The translations under genes were made by a program, and so were the position numbers. Shown piece after piece: positions 44,517-55,202 of a stretch of DNA of 64,000 nt. Each line of letters opens with the position of its first letter. Positions within the stretch are counted from its first letter, which is position 1. The stretch lies in NCBI GenBank assembly GCA_001606155.1, contig LODT01000051.1:310001-374000 (forward strand), in the 5' to 3' direction. Source of the stretch: Tieghemostelium lacteum. Taxonomy: Eukaryota > Evosea > Eumycetozoa > Dictyosteliales > Raperosteliaceae. A model generated the notes under the pieces. That model was given only the letters and a program-made list of their open reading frames with translations. It did not search any database and was not told where the DNA came from.

Positions 44517-45974
44517 CTATTTTGATGATTTTAATTTATAATAATATTGATACAAGAAATCACGAGATACCCTATCAGCTTGGAAAGTTGGCTCTGGGAT
44601 TGGTCTGGATTTCAAAGTGGCCTGTACAATTTGGAGTGAGGTTTTGGCATCAATTTTGTGACCTGGTGAAATGTAGATGATTTCATTGTGGGTGTTGTAG
44701 ATTGCATACCCTAATGATGTTTTTTCATTTTGGTGAATCATCTCGACTGTATTGCCCTTTTTGAAACCATTGTTAATGTACTCTTCGGTGATACCGTTGG
44801 CGTACAATAAGGTTTTGGCGACACCCAATGTAGGGATATCCATTAAGACACCCAAATGGCAAGCAGCTCCACATGCACGCATGTGATTGATACCATTGCC
44901 ATCTACAATCAAAACATCTGGTTTATATTGTGGATACAATGTAACCAAATCTTTCCATAATGGCATCAAATGTGGAGCCTCTCTGAATGCCAAGTAACCT
45001 GCAATATAAGGTTCAGTTAACTTTACCATTTTGAAAGACTGATAGACAATCTTTTGGGTTTTGTAGTCTAAAACCACCAAAGATGCACATGCATCAATTT
45101 TACTATTTTTTGCAAAAGAAATATCCACACCACCTATATACTTAATTTTTGAGATATCAGTAATATAGTTCTTTTTATCAACTCTTTTGGCAAGATCATA
45201 TTGCTCTTGTTTCCATTGGTCTGATTTAGCTTGAGTTGGTGAATCAGGTTCTCTGCCACTAGTAGATTCCTTCAACCAATCCCTTAAATCTACATAAGTC
45301 TTTCCATTCAAAAGCCCCAAATTAAACTTTACACCATGATCCCAGCCAACAATAGTTACATTTGGATCATTATTTAATTCTTGTTTAGTAACAGATAGTG
45401 TAGCTGCTGGCTTTGGACCAAATATTGAAGCAAATGATCCTAATGGATGTGGTGTCTTTTGTTCCTCTTCAAATTTTTTTCTAGCCATAGCTTCTTCTAA
45501 TTGTCTTTGTTTTAATTGTTTTTGTCTCTCTTCTAATAACATTTGATTATAATTATTATTGTTATTGTTATTGTTATATGTGGATTTTGATTTAGTATTA
45601 TCTAATGAAAGATTACTGAAATCATTATTTAGTACTGGTACATCATCATATGATTTAAATACAATTTCATTATTACTATTGTTGTTGTATGAAGTTGTAG
45701 TTGGTGTTGTATAATAATCGCTATTATTGTTATTATAATTACTATTGTCATTGTTTTGGTAGGTATTACTACTGTAGTCATTGTATGAAGTTGTATTTGG
45801 TGTTGTATAATAATCACTATTGTTAGTTGATTGACTACTATTACTATTATTAGTTGTTGGTTTATAATTTGGATCTAATTCTTTTATTCTTTTATCTTTT
45901 TCATATTCAGTAATCCAACCATTACTGAAAAGTTCTTTAATTTTTTCAATTTGTTCTTTTATTTCAGAGTTCAT
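44517..45974 (-). CDS. Endonuclease V with Asn/Gln-rich N-terminal extension
   Basis: 485 residues. The C-terminal domain (about 225-480) has endonuclease V motifs: YIGGVDISFAKN with the first catalytic Asp, PYIAGYLAFREAPHLMPLW, VLIVDGNGINHMRACGAA with the second Asp, and IPTLGVAKTLL. EndoV cleaves next to deoxyinosine in DNA, or inosine in RNA as in animals. Family members are about 220-280 residues, so the first 200 residues are an addition. They hold a short helical pair (KIKELFSNGWITEYEKDKRI) and Asn/Tyr/Thr-rich repeats (YYTTPNTTSYND twice), then a charged helix. Substrate and role here are inferred from the family. It is divergent from the TIR protein gene across 306 bp. Confidence 0.88.
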   Translation of the reverse strand: MNSEIKEQIEKIKELFSNGWITEYEKDKRIKELDPNYKPTTNNSNSSQSTNNSDYYTTPNTTSYNDYSSNTYQNNDNSNYNNNNSDYYTTPTTTSYNNNSNNEIVFKSYDDVPVLNNDFSNLSLDNTKSKSTYNNNNNNNNYNQMLLEERQKQLKQRQLEEAMARKKFEEEQKTPHPLGSFASIFGPKPAATLSVTKQELNNDPNVTIVGWDHGVKFNLGLLNGKTYVDLRDWLKESTSGREPDSPTQAKSDQWKQEQYDLAKRVDKKNYITDISKIKYIGGVDISFAKNSKIDACASLVVLDYKTQKIVYQSFKMVKLTEPYIAGYLAFREAPHLMPLWKDLVTLYPQYKPDVLIVDGNGINHMRACGAACHLGVLMDIPTLGVAKTLLYANGITEEYINNGFKKGNTVEMIHQNEKTSLGYAIYNTHNEIIYISPGHKIDAKTSLQIVQATLKSRPIPEPTFQADRVSRDFLYQYYYKLKSSK

Positions 45975-46280
45975 TTTATATATATAAATAATTATTCGTT
46001 AATTTGAATATTAAAAATAAAAAGAAAATATTTTCTTAAAATTAGATGACTATGGATATTTTCTTACTTTTTTTTTACATTTTTAACTTAAGAAAATTTG
46101 GGGATCACCCACCTGTGTACCAAAATCAAGATATTTAAATCATTTCTAACCATTGTTGAAATTTCTTTCTTTTAAGAGATAAAGAAAACTTCAAGTTTCA
46201 CTAAATACCTTTAAATCACATCTTCAAATATTTTTTTTTTCATTAAGCAATCAGTGCTCTTTAGCGCATAGAAATTAATA
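45975..46280. promoter_or_regulatory. Shared divergent intergenic region of EndoV and BRCT-TIR genes
   Basis: 306 bp. Mostly A/T-rich, with one more GC-containing stretch at 46095-46120 (GGGGATCACCCACCTGTG). Both start codons lie at its edges, so the promoters must overlap or abut. Confidence 0.45.
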
Positions 46281-49200
46281 ATGTCAGACTCGAAAGACGA
46301 ACAGATTGAATTCAAGAATAAGAAATGGTTTATATTTATTGCCAATTCCAATTCTGAAACTAAACAACAAAAAGATGTAATGAAAAAAAAGATTGAGGCT
46401 AGAGGAGGTAAAGTTCAAATTGTATTGAATTCATTGATTGACTATGTCATTTGTATCTATTCAATGCACTTGAAACATCATGAATCTTTTATTACAAATA
46501 CGTAGGTTTATATAATATCAATTAGTTGTAAAACAACTTCAAAAATTAATACCATTTAAACCATTAAAGAACAACCATATTCAATAGATGTAAAGAATTG
46601 GGTAAACCATTTCTATCATTTGAGTTTTTGGTTCAGCAGAGATATGATAGTTTAGAGGACTATAGAATAACAGAGATAAACTATCAAAAGAAATCAATGA
46701 TTTATAGGCATGCAGTTGATGGTACTACTGCAAATGTATTCTCATTGTTTGATGATATGTCTGTAAATGAAGAAACTTCTGAGAAGGATATTGACAGTGA
46801 TAGTGATATTGATAAACCTGTTGAGATAGATGGTCAAGGTAGTGAGTTCTGGGATTTATTTTTTAATGCAGATAACACAGAAACAAAAGAAGGAACAGTT
46901 ACAAACAAAATCGAAGAGGAAAGGGAAGGGGAGGATGACTTTTTTGGTTCATTTTCATTTGTTGAAGATAATCAAGTGGATAAAAGTACAGAAGAGGAGG
47001 TAGTGACTACCAACGATATATATTATAAATATTTAGTTGATTTCAAGATACAAAATCAAGAAATATCACAACAAGCTCAAAATCAACACAATGAAAAATT
47101 AATATCATCTCTACAAGAGAAACCAGGGCATATTGGTATTATTAAAAATGGCGAATTTTTAATTTCACATCAATATGGTTATGTAAAGCAAATGTCCATG
47201 GGTAAGAATGGTTTCATTGTAACCATTAATAGTAACTCACAATTACAGACTTTTGGTAAATTGACAAAGAGTCTAAAGATCTCTGAGAATACATTTAAAC
47301 AACACTCTAATGGTAAATATAAACAAGTTACCATTGCAATGGATCATCTATTGGCAATTGACATTCATGGACATTGTTGGTCTTATGGTGTAAATAAATT
47401 TGGTCAACTTGGTATTGGACCAGATTCACAACATCAAACAAATTACCAGATTCTACATGAAATTAGGTTACCACAAAGAGTGCAAATGGTGGCTTGTGAT
47501 AACTATTACAGTGCTGCACTTACAACTGCTGGTAAAATCTATACATGGGGTCTGAATAACTCAGGTCAATTGGGTATTGGAAACCTGAAAAATCAATCTG
47601 AACCTCAATTGGTTCAAGGAGGTGACTTGGAGAAAAATTATCAAGCCACCTTCATTACATGTGCTGAGCAACACATGATGGTAATGGACCAAAGCAATAG
47701 AGTCTATTGTTGGGGTACCTATACAGACCAAAGAAATGAAAAGAGTTGTCATACCACTAGACCAGTTCTAATTGACAATAGCAAATCTTTGAAAAAGATA
47801 TTTTCTATTCAGAAAATATCGGTAATCATGACAGAGAATCCCTCACAGATACATGTATTTGGTCATGACAGCGAAGGTATACAAAATGAATTATTGGATT
47901 TAATTCATAATGAATTTAAGTCTAGTAATAACTATCAATTACTGTCACTCAGAGGTAAATTGGCTGTTAAAATTCTCAATCCATATTATGCATTAAAGAT
48001 GATGTTATATGGTGGTCAAACTGAGAGTTTTAGTGAATACTTTCACCAATACCACAAATCAAAGTCTGCAGACTATGTTAAAGATGATACCTTCTACAGA
48101 TCTCTGATAGATGTGACTTTACAAAGTGATAATTTAGTTGCATTCAAATGCATATATCAATACTACAAGTCAATTGATCAGATTCTATTCCGTTGTGCTC
48201 TGTGGGAAAAGAGTTCAATTATTGAATATATTCTTCAAAAAGGTTTAGTCAATATTAATTTTATTGATAAAAGCACTGGTCAAAATGCTCTTCACCATTG
48301 CGCATTACAAAATAATATCATTGTTGCTAAGGTATTATTAAAATACCATTGCAATAGAAATATTGAAGATGCCAAAGGTCTAACTGCAATGCACATAGCT
48401 GTAATTAACAAGTACTTTAATTTTTCAATTCTATTAGCAAAGAATGGTGCACAAGCCATTCCTGATAAGAATATGAAAACCCCTGTACAATATCTTCATG
48501 ATGCCGATAGTAAGTCAAAGTTACAATCAGCAATCTTCACCAATGAAATTTTCCTTTCTTATGCACACAAAGACTCAGCATTTGTCAGTCAACTCAGATT
48601 GCAATTGGAATCAATGTCGTTGAGATGTTGGCTTGATGAATATCGTCTAGAGGCAGGTTGTGATTGGAGATCTGAAATTATCAAGGGTTTAGAAAATTGT
48701 CAATTTGTTTTCTTTGTCATCTCGGAGGTTTCTGTCAATTCTCTGTGGTGTAGAAAAGAATTGAAAATCTCAAAAAAATTGGGTAAGGTTGTTATCCCAA
48801 TTCTTTATCAACAGGTTCCTATTGACCCAGTTTTACTTGGTCTATTTGATATACCACCTGTTGCCTACCATGATGGTCAGACTTTGATACCATTCTGTGA
48901 TACTGAGGAAAATGCTTATCTCGTACATAAAGAGATGAAGAAAATCTCTAAACTCATCAAGACTGGTTGGTTTACAGAGAGAAAAGAGTTTCCTCAAAAC
49001 TCTAAACTCATTGAAAAGTATACTAGATCCAAGATGGTCTATTTGTCATTCTCTAATATTGATAGAGCTTTAAATGATCTCATTAAAGAATCGTTAATAA
49101 GCCGTGGTGTTCCAACTATAAATAGAGATGATATTCATGGTAGACCTTCTGCTAAAGATGATGAATTCAGTAAACAAAATATCAAATTAAAGAGAAAAAA

Positions 49201-49981
49201 AGAAAAGGAACTTCAACTACAAAAAGAACTTGAAGAACGACAAGAATTTGAGCAAAAGGAAAAGGAGAGAAAAATCAAATGGAAACAAGAAATTAAATTA
49301 AAGAAACTATTGGAAAAGAAATTGGCAATGGATCCTAATTTTGTTCATTCTCAAGAGTATTATCTATTGACCAATCCAGTTTCAAATGGTATCAACTCTT
49401 TCTCTAATGATTCACATAATGGTGCCTATATAGATACCCCTACTTCTGTTCATTCTCATGTAACATTTAGCATGGATGATCAAGAGATGGGATTACCTGA
49501 TCTATCTTTTAATGTCAACAATTATGTAAAAAGAGAAGAAGACTATTACATTGAAGATCATGGTAAAGTTAAAGAAGTTAAAGTTGATCAAGTTCAAGAA
49601 TGTATTATTGAGTGTTTATTGCACTTGGTTTTGTTTACTGATAAATCAGATGTAAGCTTTATCGAGAAGGAAATTGAACAAGGCTTGTTATACGATAAAA
49701 CCATCATTATTGTAACTCCAAAAATCCAATATAAATCTTTAGCTCCACAGAATGCACAGTCTCTTACATGGTTCGAGATTCATTACCAAAAAGAAGATAT
49801 CTTTTTGGACAACCTCATATACAACTATGAAATATTAGAAAAAACTTTTAACATCAACAAACAATATCAAGAATTGTTTAATCAAAAGGAACAAGAGAGA
49901 ATTCAAGTAGAAACCCAAAAACAAAATGAATTACTTGAAGCCAAAAAACTTAAAAGACTCCAGTTATTGGGTCTTGCATAA
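46281..49981 (+). CDS. BRCT-RCC1-ankyrin-TIR-(split TIR-like) multidomain protein
   Basis: Two exons, 46281-46501 and 46588-49981, with an 86-nt intron (GTAGGT...AATAG) in matching phase. The product is 1204 residues. Order: BRCT-like domain (about 12-105: KKWFIFIAN, IEARGGKVQIVL, spliced to CKELGKPFLSFEFLVQQ); acidic linker; RCC1 repeats (about 275-430: CWSYGVNKFGQLGIG, IYTWGLNNSGQLGIG, VYCWGTY); ankyrin repeats (about 635-720: GQNALHHCALQNN, GLTAMHIAVINK); TIR domain (about 727-845: EIFLSYAHKDSAFV, WLDEYRLEAGCDW, SLWCRKEL). Glu798 in WCRKEL sits where NAD-hydrolysing TIRs have the catalytic Glu. A second TIR-like region seems split: YLSFSNIDRALNDLIKESL near 893, then LVLFTDKSDVSFIEKEIEQGL near 1090, around a Lys/Glu coiled coil. 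Sensing or signalling is inference. Confidence 0.8.
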
Positions 49982-50079
49982 TTGAATTATCTATGTAATA
50001 TGTTTTCTATATTTTAATAAATTTTATACATCTTTTTATCTTAATATTAATATATATTTTCCTATTATAATATTTTTTT

Positions 50080-52492
50080 TTATTTTAAAGCAGTTGATGT
50101 GCCAATAGTACTTTCGATTCTTCTTTGTAGAATTGATTTTTCTTTAATAGTAGCTGAAGCTTTCTTGACAGAAGCAGCTCTTTTTTCAATTCCAGAAATT
50201 GTAGTACCTATGGTTTTAATACTTTTTCTTTTCTTGAGATTTGAAACTTTTCCATTACTGTTGATTCTTGGTACTGTTGAAGACGGTAGAGTTTCAGTTT
50301 CTTTAGATGTAGGTAATAAATTAAATTTCTCTGTTGGTTGTTCCTTTGGTGGAGTGTTGGTTATATTTGTTAAAGGTTCTGTAGTAGTTGTATTTTTTGA
50401 AACCGCCAGAGTTGTTTTAGTTTTTGTTCCAACTGTATTACTTGTGAATGTGGAAGGTTTAAGTGTACTGGACAATGAGGATGTGCTGGCAGGTTTAGTT
50501 GAAAATATATTTGGTAAAGGTGGTTTTTTGGATGGTTCTGTTTTGGGTTCCGGTTTGGTGATGGTGGTAGTTGGTTTTTGTTTTAGTGTGGCTGAGAGTT
50601 TATTTACAGTGGTTGTAGTTGGTTTTGAAATAGTTGATTGGGGTTTCTGTGTAGTCATTGTTGAAGATAAGCTTGTTGTGCTATCTAATGATTTAGCTGT
50701 ACTTGGAAGAGGGGGTTTAGGAGGTAATAAAGTAACGGTAGAGGTAGCAACTATGGGGGTAGTTACTGATGATGTGCTATTAACATTTTTAGGTGATTTT
50801 GGTGGCACTAATGTCATTGATTTTCCTGGTGATTTTGGTGGTATTGAGGTAGTAGAGGTGCTTATTGGTGTAGGATTAGTCAGAGAATTTGTTTTACCAG
50901 GTGATTTTGGTGGTACAGAGGTGGTTGTTGCTGAAGGTATAGGTGGTTTAGATTTTGTAGGTGTTTTTGAAGATGTATTTGTTGTGGTTGATGCACCTGC
51001 ACCAACATTTGATAACCAGTTTGATAATAAAGAACCTCCAGTACCAGTAGACTCAGTTTTGGCACCATTTTCTGTAGTATTGGAAGTCGGAAAATTTGGC
51101 ATATTGTTAAAACCAAGTTTTGCCCACATATCCTTTTTTTTGTTTTCATAATCAGCAATGGATTCCATTTTACTAAATTGCTCATTATGGATCTTATTGA
51201 AATCGGGTTTTAGTGTATTGTTTAGTTTTCTCTGTGACTGCGCATGTGAGTTAATCTTTGGTGTTGGCCTAGATGTTTCTTGATATTTACTCTCAGAGAG
51301 ACCACTTTGTTTCTTTTGATTGGCAATCTCTTTTAATTTGATAATTGACAATCTTTTCTTTTGTTGCTTTTTAGCTTCTCTTGGATCAATTGCCTTTACA
51401 TGCTCTACTGGTTTGGTTGGGTTACTATCAGTAGTTGTAGAGATCTCAGAGATGGTTATATCATCCATTTTTATATCCTCACTGTCCTCTTTGGGTTTTA
51501 GAGATTTGGAAGGAGACATTTGAGAAGGCGATGAAAATTGCATACCTTGTAATGCTGATTCCAAATTCAACAATGAGGGTGTAGATGCTAGTTGTTGGGG
51601 AGTAATTGGTGAGCCCGATATACTTTTGCTCATTATATCCACTGCAGAATTAATTGTTGATGGAAGTGGTTCCAAGATTGGTGTAGGTGTTGGTGTTGGA
51701 GTTGGTTTCTCTGGTAACAGTGATAATCTACCATTTTTAGTAGAGGCTGATATAGACTCTAATAAATTGGCACTAGTAAAAGTTTGGGAAAGTGGTGGTT
51801 TTGAAGAAACTGAATCAAATAAGTTATTATTACTATTACTTTTTGTGAACACTGATGGTGTTACACTATTTCTTAATGATTGTGCCAATGTACTATTTGT
51901 GAATGGGTTGTTCACAGAATTGGAAAATGAAGAGGATAGTAATAGATTATTATTAACAATACCTTTAATAATAGATCTCTTTTCAGGATCACTAATGAGT
52001 GATCCAGTATTCTTATATTTTGATTCATCAATAGACAATGATTGTACATTGTTGCTATTACTATCTTGTAGTGATACATCATCACCATCATTATCTTTAG
52101 ATTCCTGTTGTTGTAAATAGACACTTCTTCTCTTTGCCATCTTAGCTGAGATTGGTATTAGTGGTGGTTTATCACCAGATATAAAAGTAGCTGAATCGCT
52201 AAATAATCCATTATTATCATCTGTACCATCCTTTGTCATAATTTTAGAAATCTCATCTGGTGGTGCATAAAATCTTGATTTACGTCTATAAAACTTTAAA
52301 ATATTTGCTATAATTTCAGACTAGATTTAATTATATTACATTATGTTATGTTAACATTCGAGGTATAAATGAATATAAACCTATTGATTTTCATACATCG
52401 TCCAATTCACTACTGTAGAATATTGAATTCTTTTTACATATTTTAATTAAATTCTCTCTGGGAAGAGATTGTAATTTCTCTTTAGAGTACAT
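50080..52492 (-). CDS. NuSAP-like basic, Pro/Ser/Thr-rich protein with SAP-like N-terminus
   Basis: Two exons, 52492-52397 (32 codons) and 52320-50080, with a 76-nt intron (GTATGA...TCTAG) in phase 0. The product is 778 residues. The N-terminal about 50 residues (LQSLPRENLIKICKKN, SSELDDSEIIANILKFYRRK) look like a SAP-type helix-hairpin. KMAKRRSVY, KKRLSIIKLKEIANQKKQSG and FNKIHNEQFSKMESIADYEN with KKKDMWAKLGF are short conserved-looking basic motifs; the last recalls the KMESI motif of nucleolar and spindle-associated protein NuSAP. The rest is Thr/Ser/Pro/Lys-rich with KSPGK-type repeats, likely phosphorylated. A microtubule-bundling or chromatin role is inferred with modest confidence. The long plus-strand frames opposite it are shadows. 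Confidence 0.55.
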
Positions 52493-52713
52493 TAGTGCTG
52501 ATCATAAATTTACAAAATCAAAAAAAAAGTTTTTTAAATTCACTATTTATTTTTAAATTTTTGGCGCGCTGTCTTAAATAAATTAGTAAAGTCTGACTCT
52601 GACTAACTTTACTATTAATTTCAATTCGTTTGTTATTTATTTCTATATTCAGTTATAGAAATCTTCAATTACTTTTTTCAAATTTTTTTTCCCTCCATTG
52701 ACTCTAGTAAAAA

Positions 52714-53257
52714 ATGGCCAAAGGGGAGCAGAACCTAAGACACCAACAAATCAAAACAAAGCATGATAAGAGATTAAAGATTAATAAAACCAAAATCCTT
52801 CCGCAAAAGGATGTTGAGAATAGTGGAAAAAAAAAAGAAAGTACAATGGAATATAGATGTGGTCACCAAATTTGCCCAGTACAAACAAATAGTAAAAAGA
52901 GAAGGTCATATCAAAACGAAAATCATAAAAGGCGTCATGAAATTGACTGTCTACACAACTGTGATAGAAAAGTTTGCAAATTATTTCATAGAGGATATAG
53001 GTGCCCACATGAAGAATGTATTGATGAATTATTCATGTCCATTAAATCCTATCGAACACATCACAAGTCAGTTCATTCTAACTGCGTTTGCAAAGATGTA
53101 ATCAACCTTAGATATCCTAAATATATAGACAAAAGAACAGTAAATAATCTCTACACGCTTGTAAATGTCCTAGAATCTGAAAAAACCCCGAAAGGTGTTG
53201 GTGATATAGAAAATACAGAATCAAAGAACAATAATAGCAATATTACAAACAATAACC

Positions 53258-53308
<51 letters not shown>

Positions 53309-53727
53309 TCAACAACCATATTAATAATAATGATATCTATTTAAACAATTCTAATGTTAGTAATATATATTATGATAATATGAGTATTGAAAGTCAACAT
53401 AGTGACAGTGATATGTCACTGTCTGAGATATCAGATGATGAATTTTATAGCTCTACTATAATTGAAGTACCATTAACAAAAGTACCTGTAAACCAATCAC
53501 CACCGCTTACTTCTCCCTCACCGCCACTGCCAATTCCTTCTCCTCCTCTTATAGAAAATGTTATTGTGAAAATGTCAATGGAAATACTATTGAATATCAA
53601 AAATCAAACACAATTGACAGATGATCAATTTGACAAATGTGTTATACAACCATTGAATTTACCAACAAAATATCATATTCAAAATTTAATCCAATATCAA
53701 AATAAAGCAAATAATGGTTATAATTAA
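52714..53727 (+). CDS. Cys/His-rich putative zinc-binding protein, tandem paralogue A
   Basis: 337 residues. The N-terminus is a basic motif (MAKGEQNLRHQQIKTKHDKR) shared with the next gene. Residues about 48-130 carry Cys and His in the order CGHQIC, then RRHEIDCLHNCDRKVC, FHRGYRCPHEEC and HHKSVHSNCVC, a cross-brace-like zinc module I do not recognise. A long Asn run (about 182-200) is encoded by nearly pure AAT repeat. An acidic stretch and a C-terminal helical domain (KMSMEILLNIKNQTQL, then CVIQPLNLPTKYHIQNLI) follow. The paralogue at 53874-54926 has the same four parts. Nuclear location is likely from the basic N-terminus. Function is unknown. Confidence 0.75.
53258..53310 (+). repeat. 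(AAT)n microsatellite coding for polyasparagine
   Basis: About 17 uninterrupted AAT units inside the coding frame of the 52714-53727 gene. The purity of the third base implies recent slippage, in contrast to the mixed AAC/AAT Asn run at the same place in the paralogue (about 54070-54105). Confidence 0.85.
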
Positions 53728-53873
53728 TTTTCATAATCAATTAATTTATAAAATATAAACGACATTTAGTTTTTGCCCTCTTACGGAACACAAGAAATAT
53801 ATAAAATCTGTTTAAATCTAAATTTAAAAAAATCTTTTTTTTTCATGTCCTCTGATTACATTAACCTCTCACT

Positions 53874-54926
53874 ATGGGGAAAGGAAATTCAAATCTCAGA
53901 CAAAACATAATTAAAGTGAAGCATGAGCAAAGGAAAAAAATATCTAAAACCAATACAAATCCACAACCTAAACAAATAATTATATTTCAGGTTCCCAATA
54001 AAAGTACTACTACCCCAATCCCTACACCCAAAAAACTTCCCAACCCTAACCATTTTGAGATAACAAACAACTATAACAATAACAATAACAACAATAACAA
54101 CAATAAAACAAGCAATGATGTAAACAAAAATAATAACCCTTGTAGAAGTTTAGTAGTTCAATCAAATTCATTGATTGGTGCTGATAGAAGAGTTATAAAA
54201 AGACCAAAAATTAAAATTCAACCTGATAACGGGTTAGGTCTAGCATGTGGTCATCAAAAGTGTCGTGTTCCTACAGTTAAAGGAAAAAGAAGAAACTACA
54301 GTTCAATTAGAGACATTAATCGTCATGAATATGATTGTATGCATGATTGTGATCGAAATGTATGTAATAAGTTTCATCGAGGTTTCTTATGTCCTCATTT
54401 TGAATGTAAAGAACTTTTGTTTAGTTCCTCTGGTAAAGCAACTAAACATCACTCAACAGAGCACGCAGATTGTAAATGTAAAGAAATTATCAGTTTAAGA
54501 AAAGTAAAATATGACAAAAACTCTGATGGCAAACGTATAATCAACTTTTTTAAATGGAAAGGTAAAGATAAATACCCGAAAAATATGGGTGAAGAAATGT
54601 TAAAAGTTGATAGAGAAGATGATGAAGATGACGATGATAATGAAGAAAATGATGATGAAAATGAAGATGGTAGTGAAATGGATGAGGAAAATGACGAAAA
54701 TACCTCTGAAAGCAGTTATGATGAGGATGAGGATATGGATGTAAGTGAAGATCTATTTCCAACAGATTTTCAAGAAGATGTTAAAGTAAATATGTCATTG
54801 AAAATATTACTGGATATTAAAATGGCATTTAGAATAAGTGATCAACAATTAGAAGAGTATATACTCAAACCAATGAAATTACCCAAAAGATATAGTATAC
54901 AAAACATTAATAATTTTATGTCTTGA
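53874..54926 (+). CDS. Cys/His-rich putative zinc-binding protein, tandem paralogue B
   Basis: 350 residues, head-to-tail with paralogue A and 146 bp from it. The N-terminus is MGKGNSNLRQNIIKVKHEQR. The Cys/His module (about 123-205: CGHQKC, RHEYDCMHDCDRNVC, FHRGFLCPHFEC, HHSTEHADCKC) has the same spacing as paralogue A. A 60-residue Asp/Glu-rich segment (about 245-300) follows, then the C-terminal domain (NMSLKILLDIKMAFRISDQQ, LKPMKLPKRYSIQNI). The MGKGNS start could be myristoylated in principle, but paralogue A begins MAKGEQ, so that would not be a family feature. The gene arose by tandem duplication. Molecular role unknown. Confidence 0.75.
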   Translation: MGKGNSNLRQNIIKVKHEQRKKISKTNTNPQPKQIIIFQVPNKSTTTPIPTPKKLPNPNHFEITNNYNNNNNNNNNNKTSNDVNKNNNPCRSLVVQSNSLIGADRRVIKRPKIKIQPDNGLGLACGHQKCRVPTVKGKRRNYSSIRDINRHEYDCMHDCDRNVCNKFHRGFLCPHFECKELLFSSSGKATKHHSTEHADCKCKEIISLRKVKYDKNSDGKRIINFFKWKGKDKYPKNMGEEMLKVDREDDEDDDDNEENDDENEDGSEMDEENDENTSESSYDEDEDMDVSEDLFPTDFQEDVKVNMSLKILLDIKMAFRISDQQLEEYILKPMKLPKRYSIQNINNFMS

Positions 54927-55202
54927 TTTTATCGTATTCCCAATCCTAAAGTTTGTATAAGGGAGTACTAATTGCACATAAAGTAAATTTTTACTTAATC
55001 ATTCAGAAACTCCATTCTTAATTTTTTTCTCTTTAGTACTTGGACATGAATGTGAGATCATTGTACAAAAATTATTTTGCACAGAGAATTGTGATTTACG
55101 CCAAAAACAAAATATCTGAAAACACGAATCAAAGGTTATTTTTAATTTAATTTTTTAAAATCTTTAGTAAAAAAAACTACTCGATTATAATCTCAAAACA
55201 AA

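Noticed and set aside
46446-46595. Alternative splice of the BRCT exon using GTATCT at 46453 or the acceptor ending at 46595
   Set aside because: These combinations give a frame mismatch or an immediate stop; only 46502-46587 keeps phase and completes the BRCT pattern.
50099-52120. Long plus-strand open frames (up to 350 codons) rich in Val/Leu/Gly
   Set aside because: They are the antisense of the Ser/Thr/Pro/Lys-rich NuSAP-like gene; the composition is a mirror of its codons and no domain is visible.
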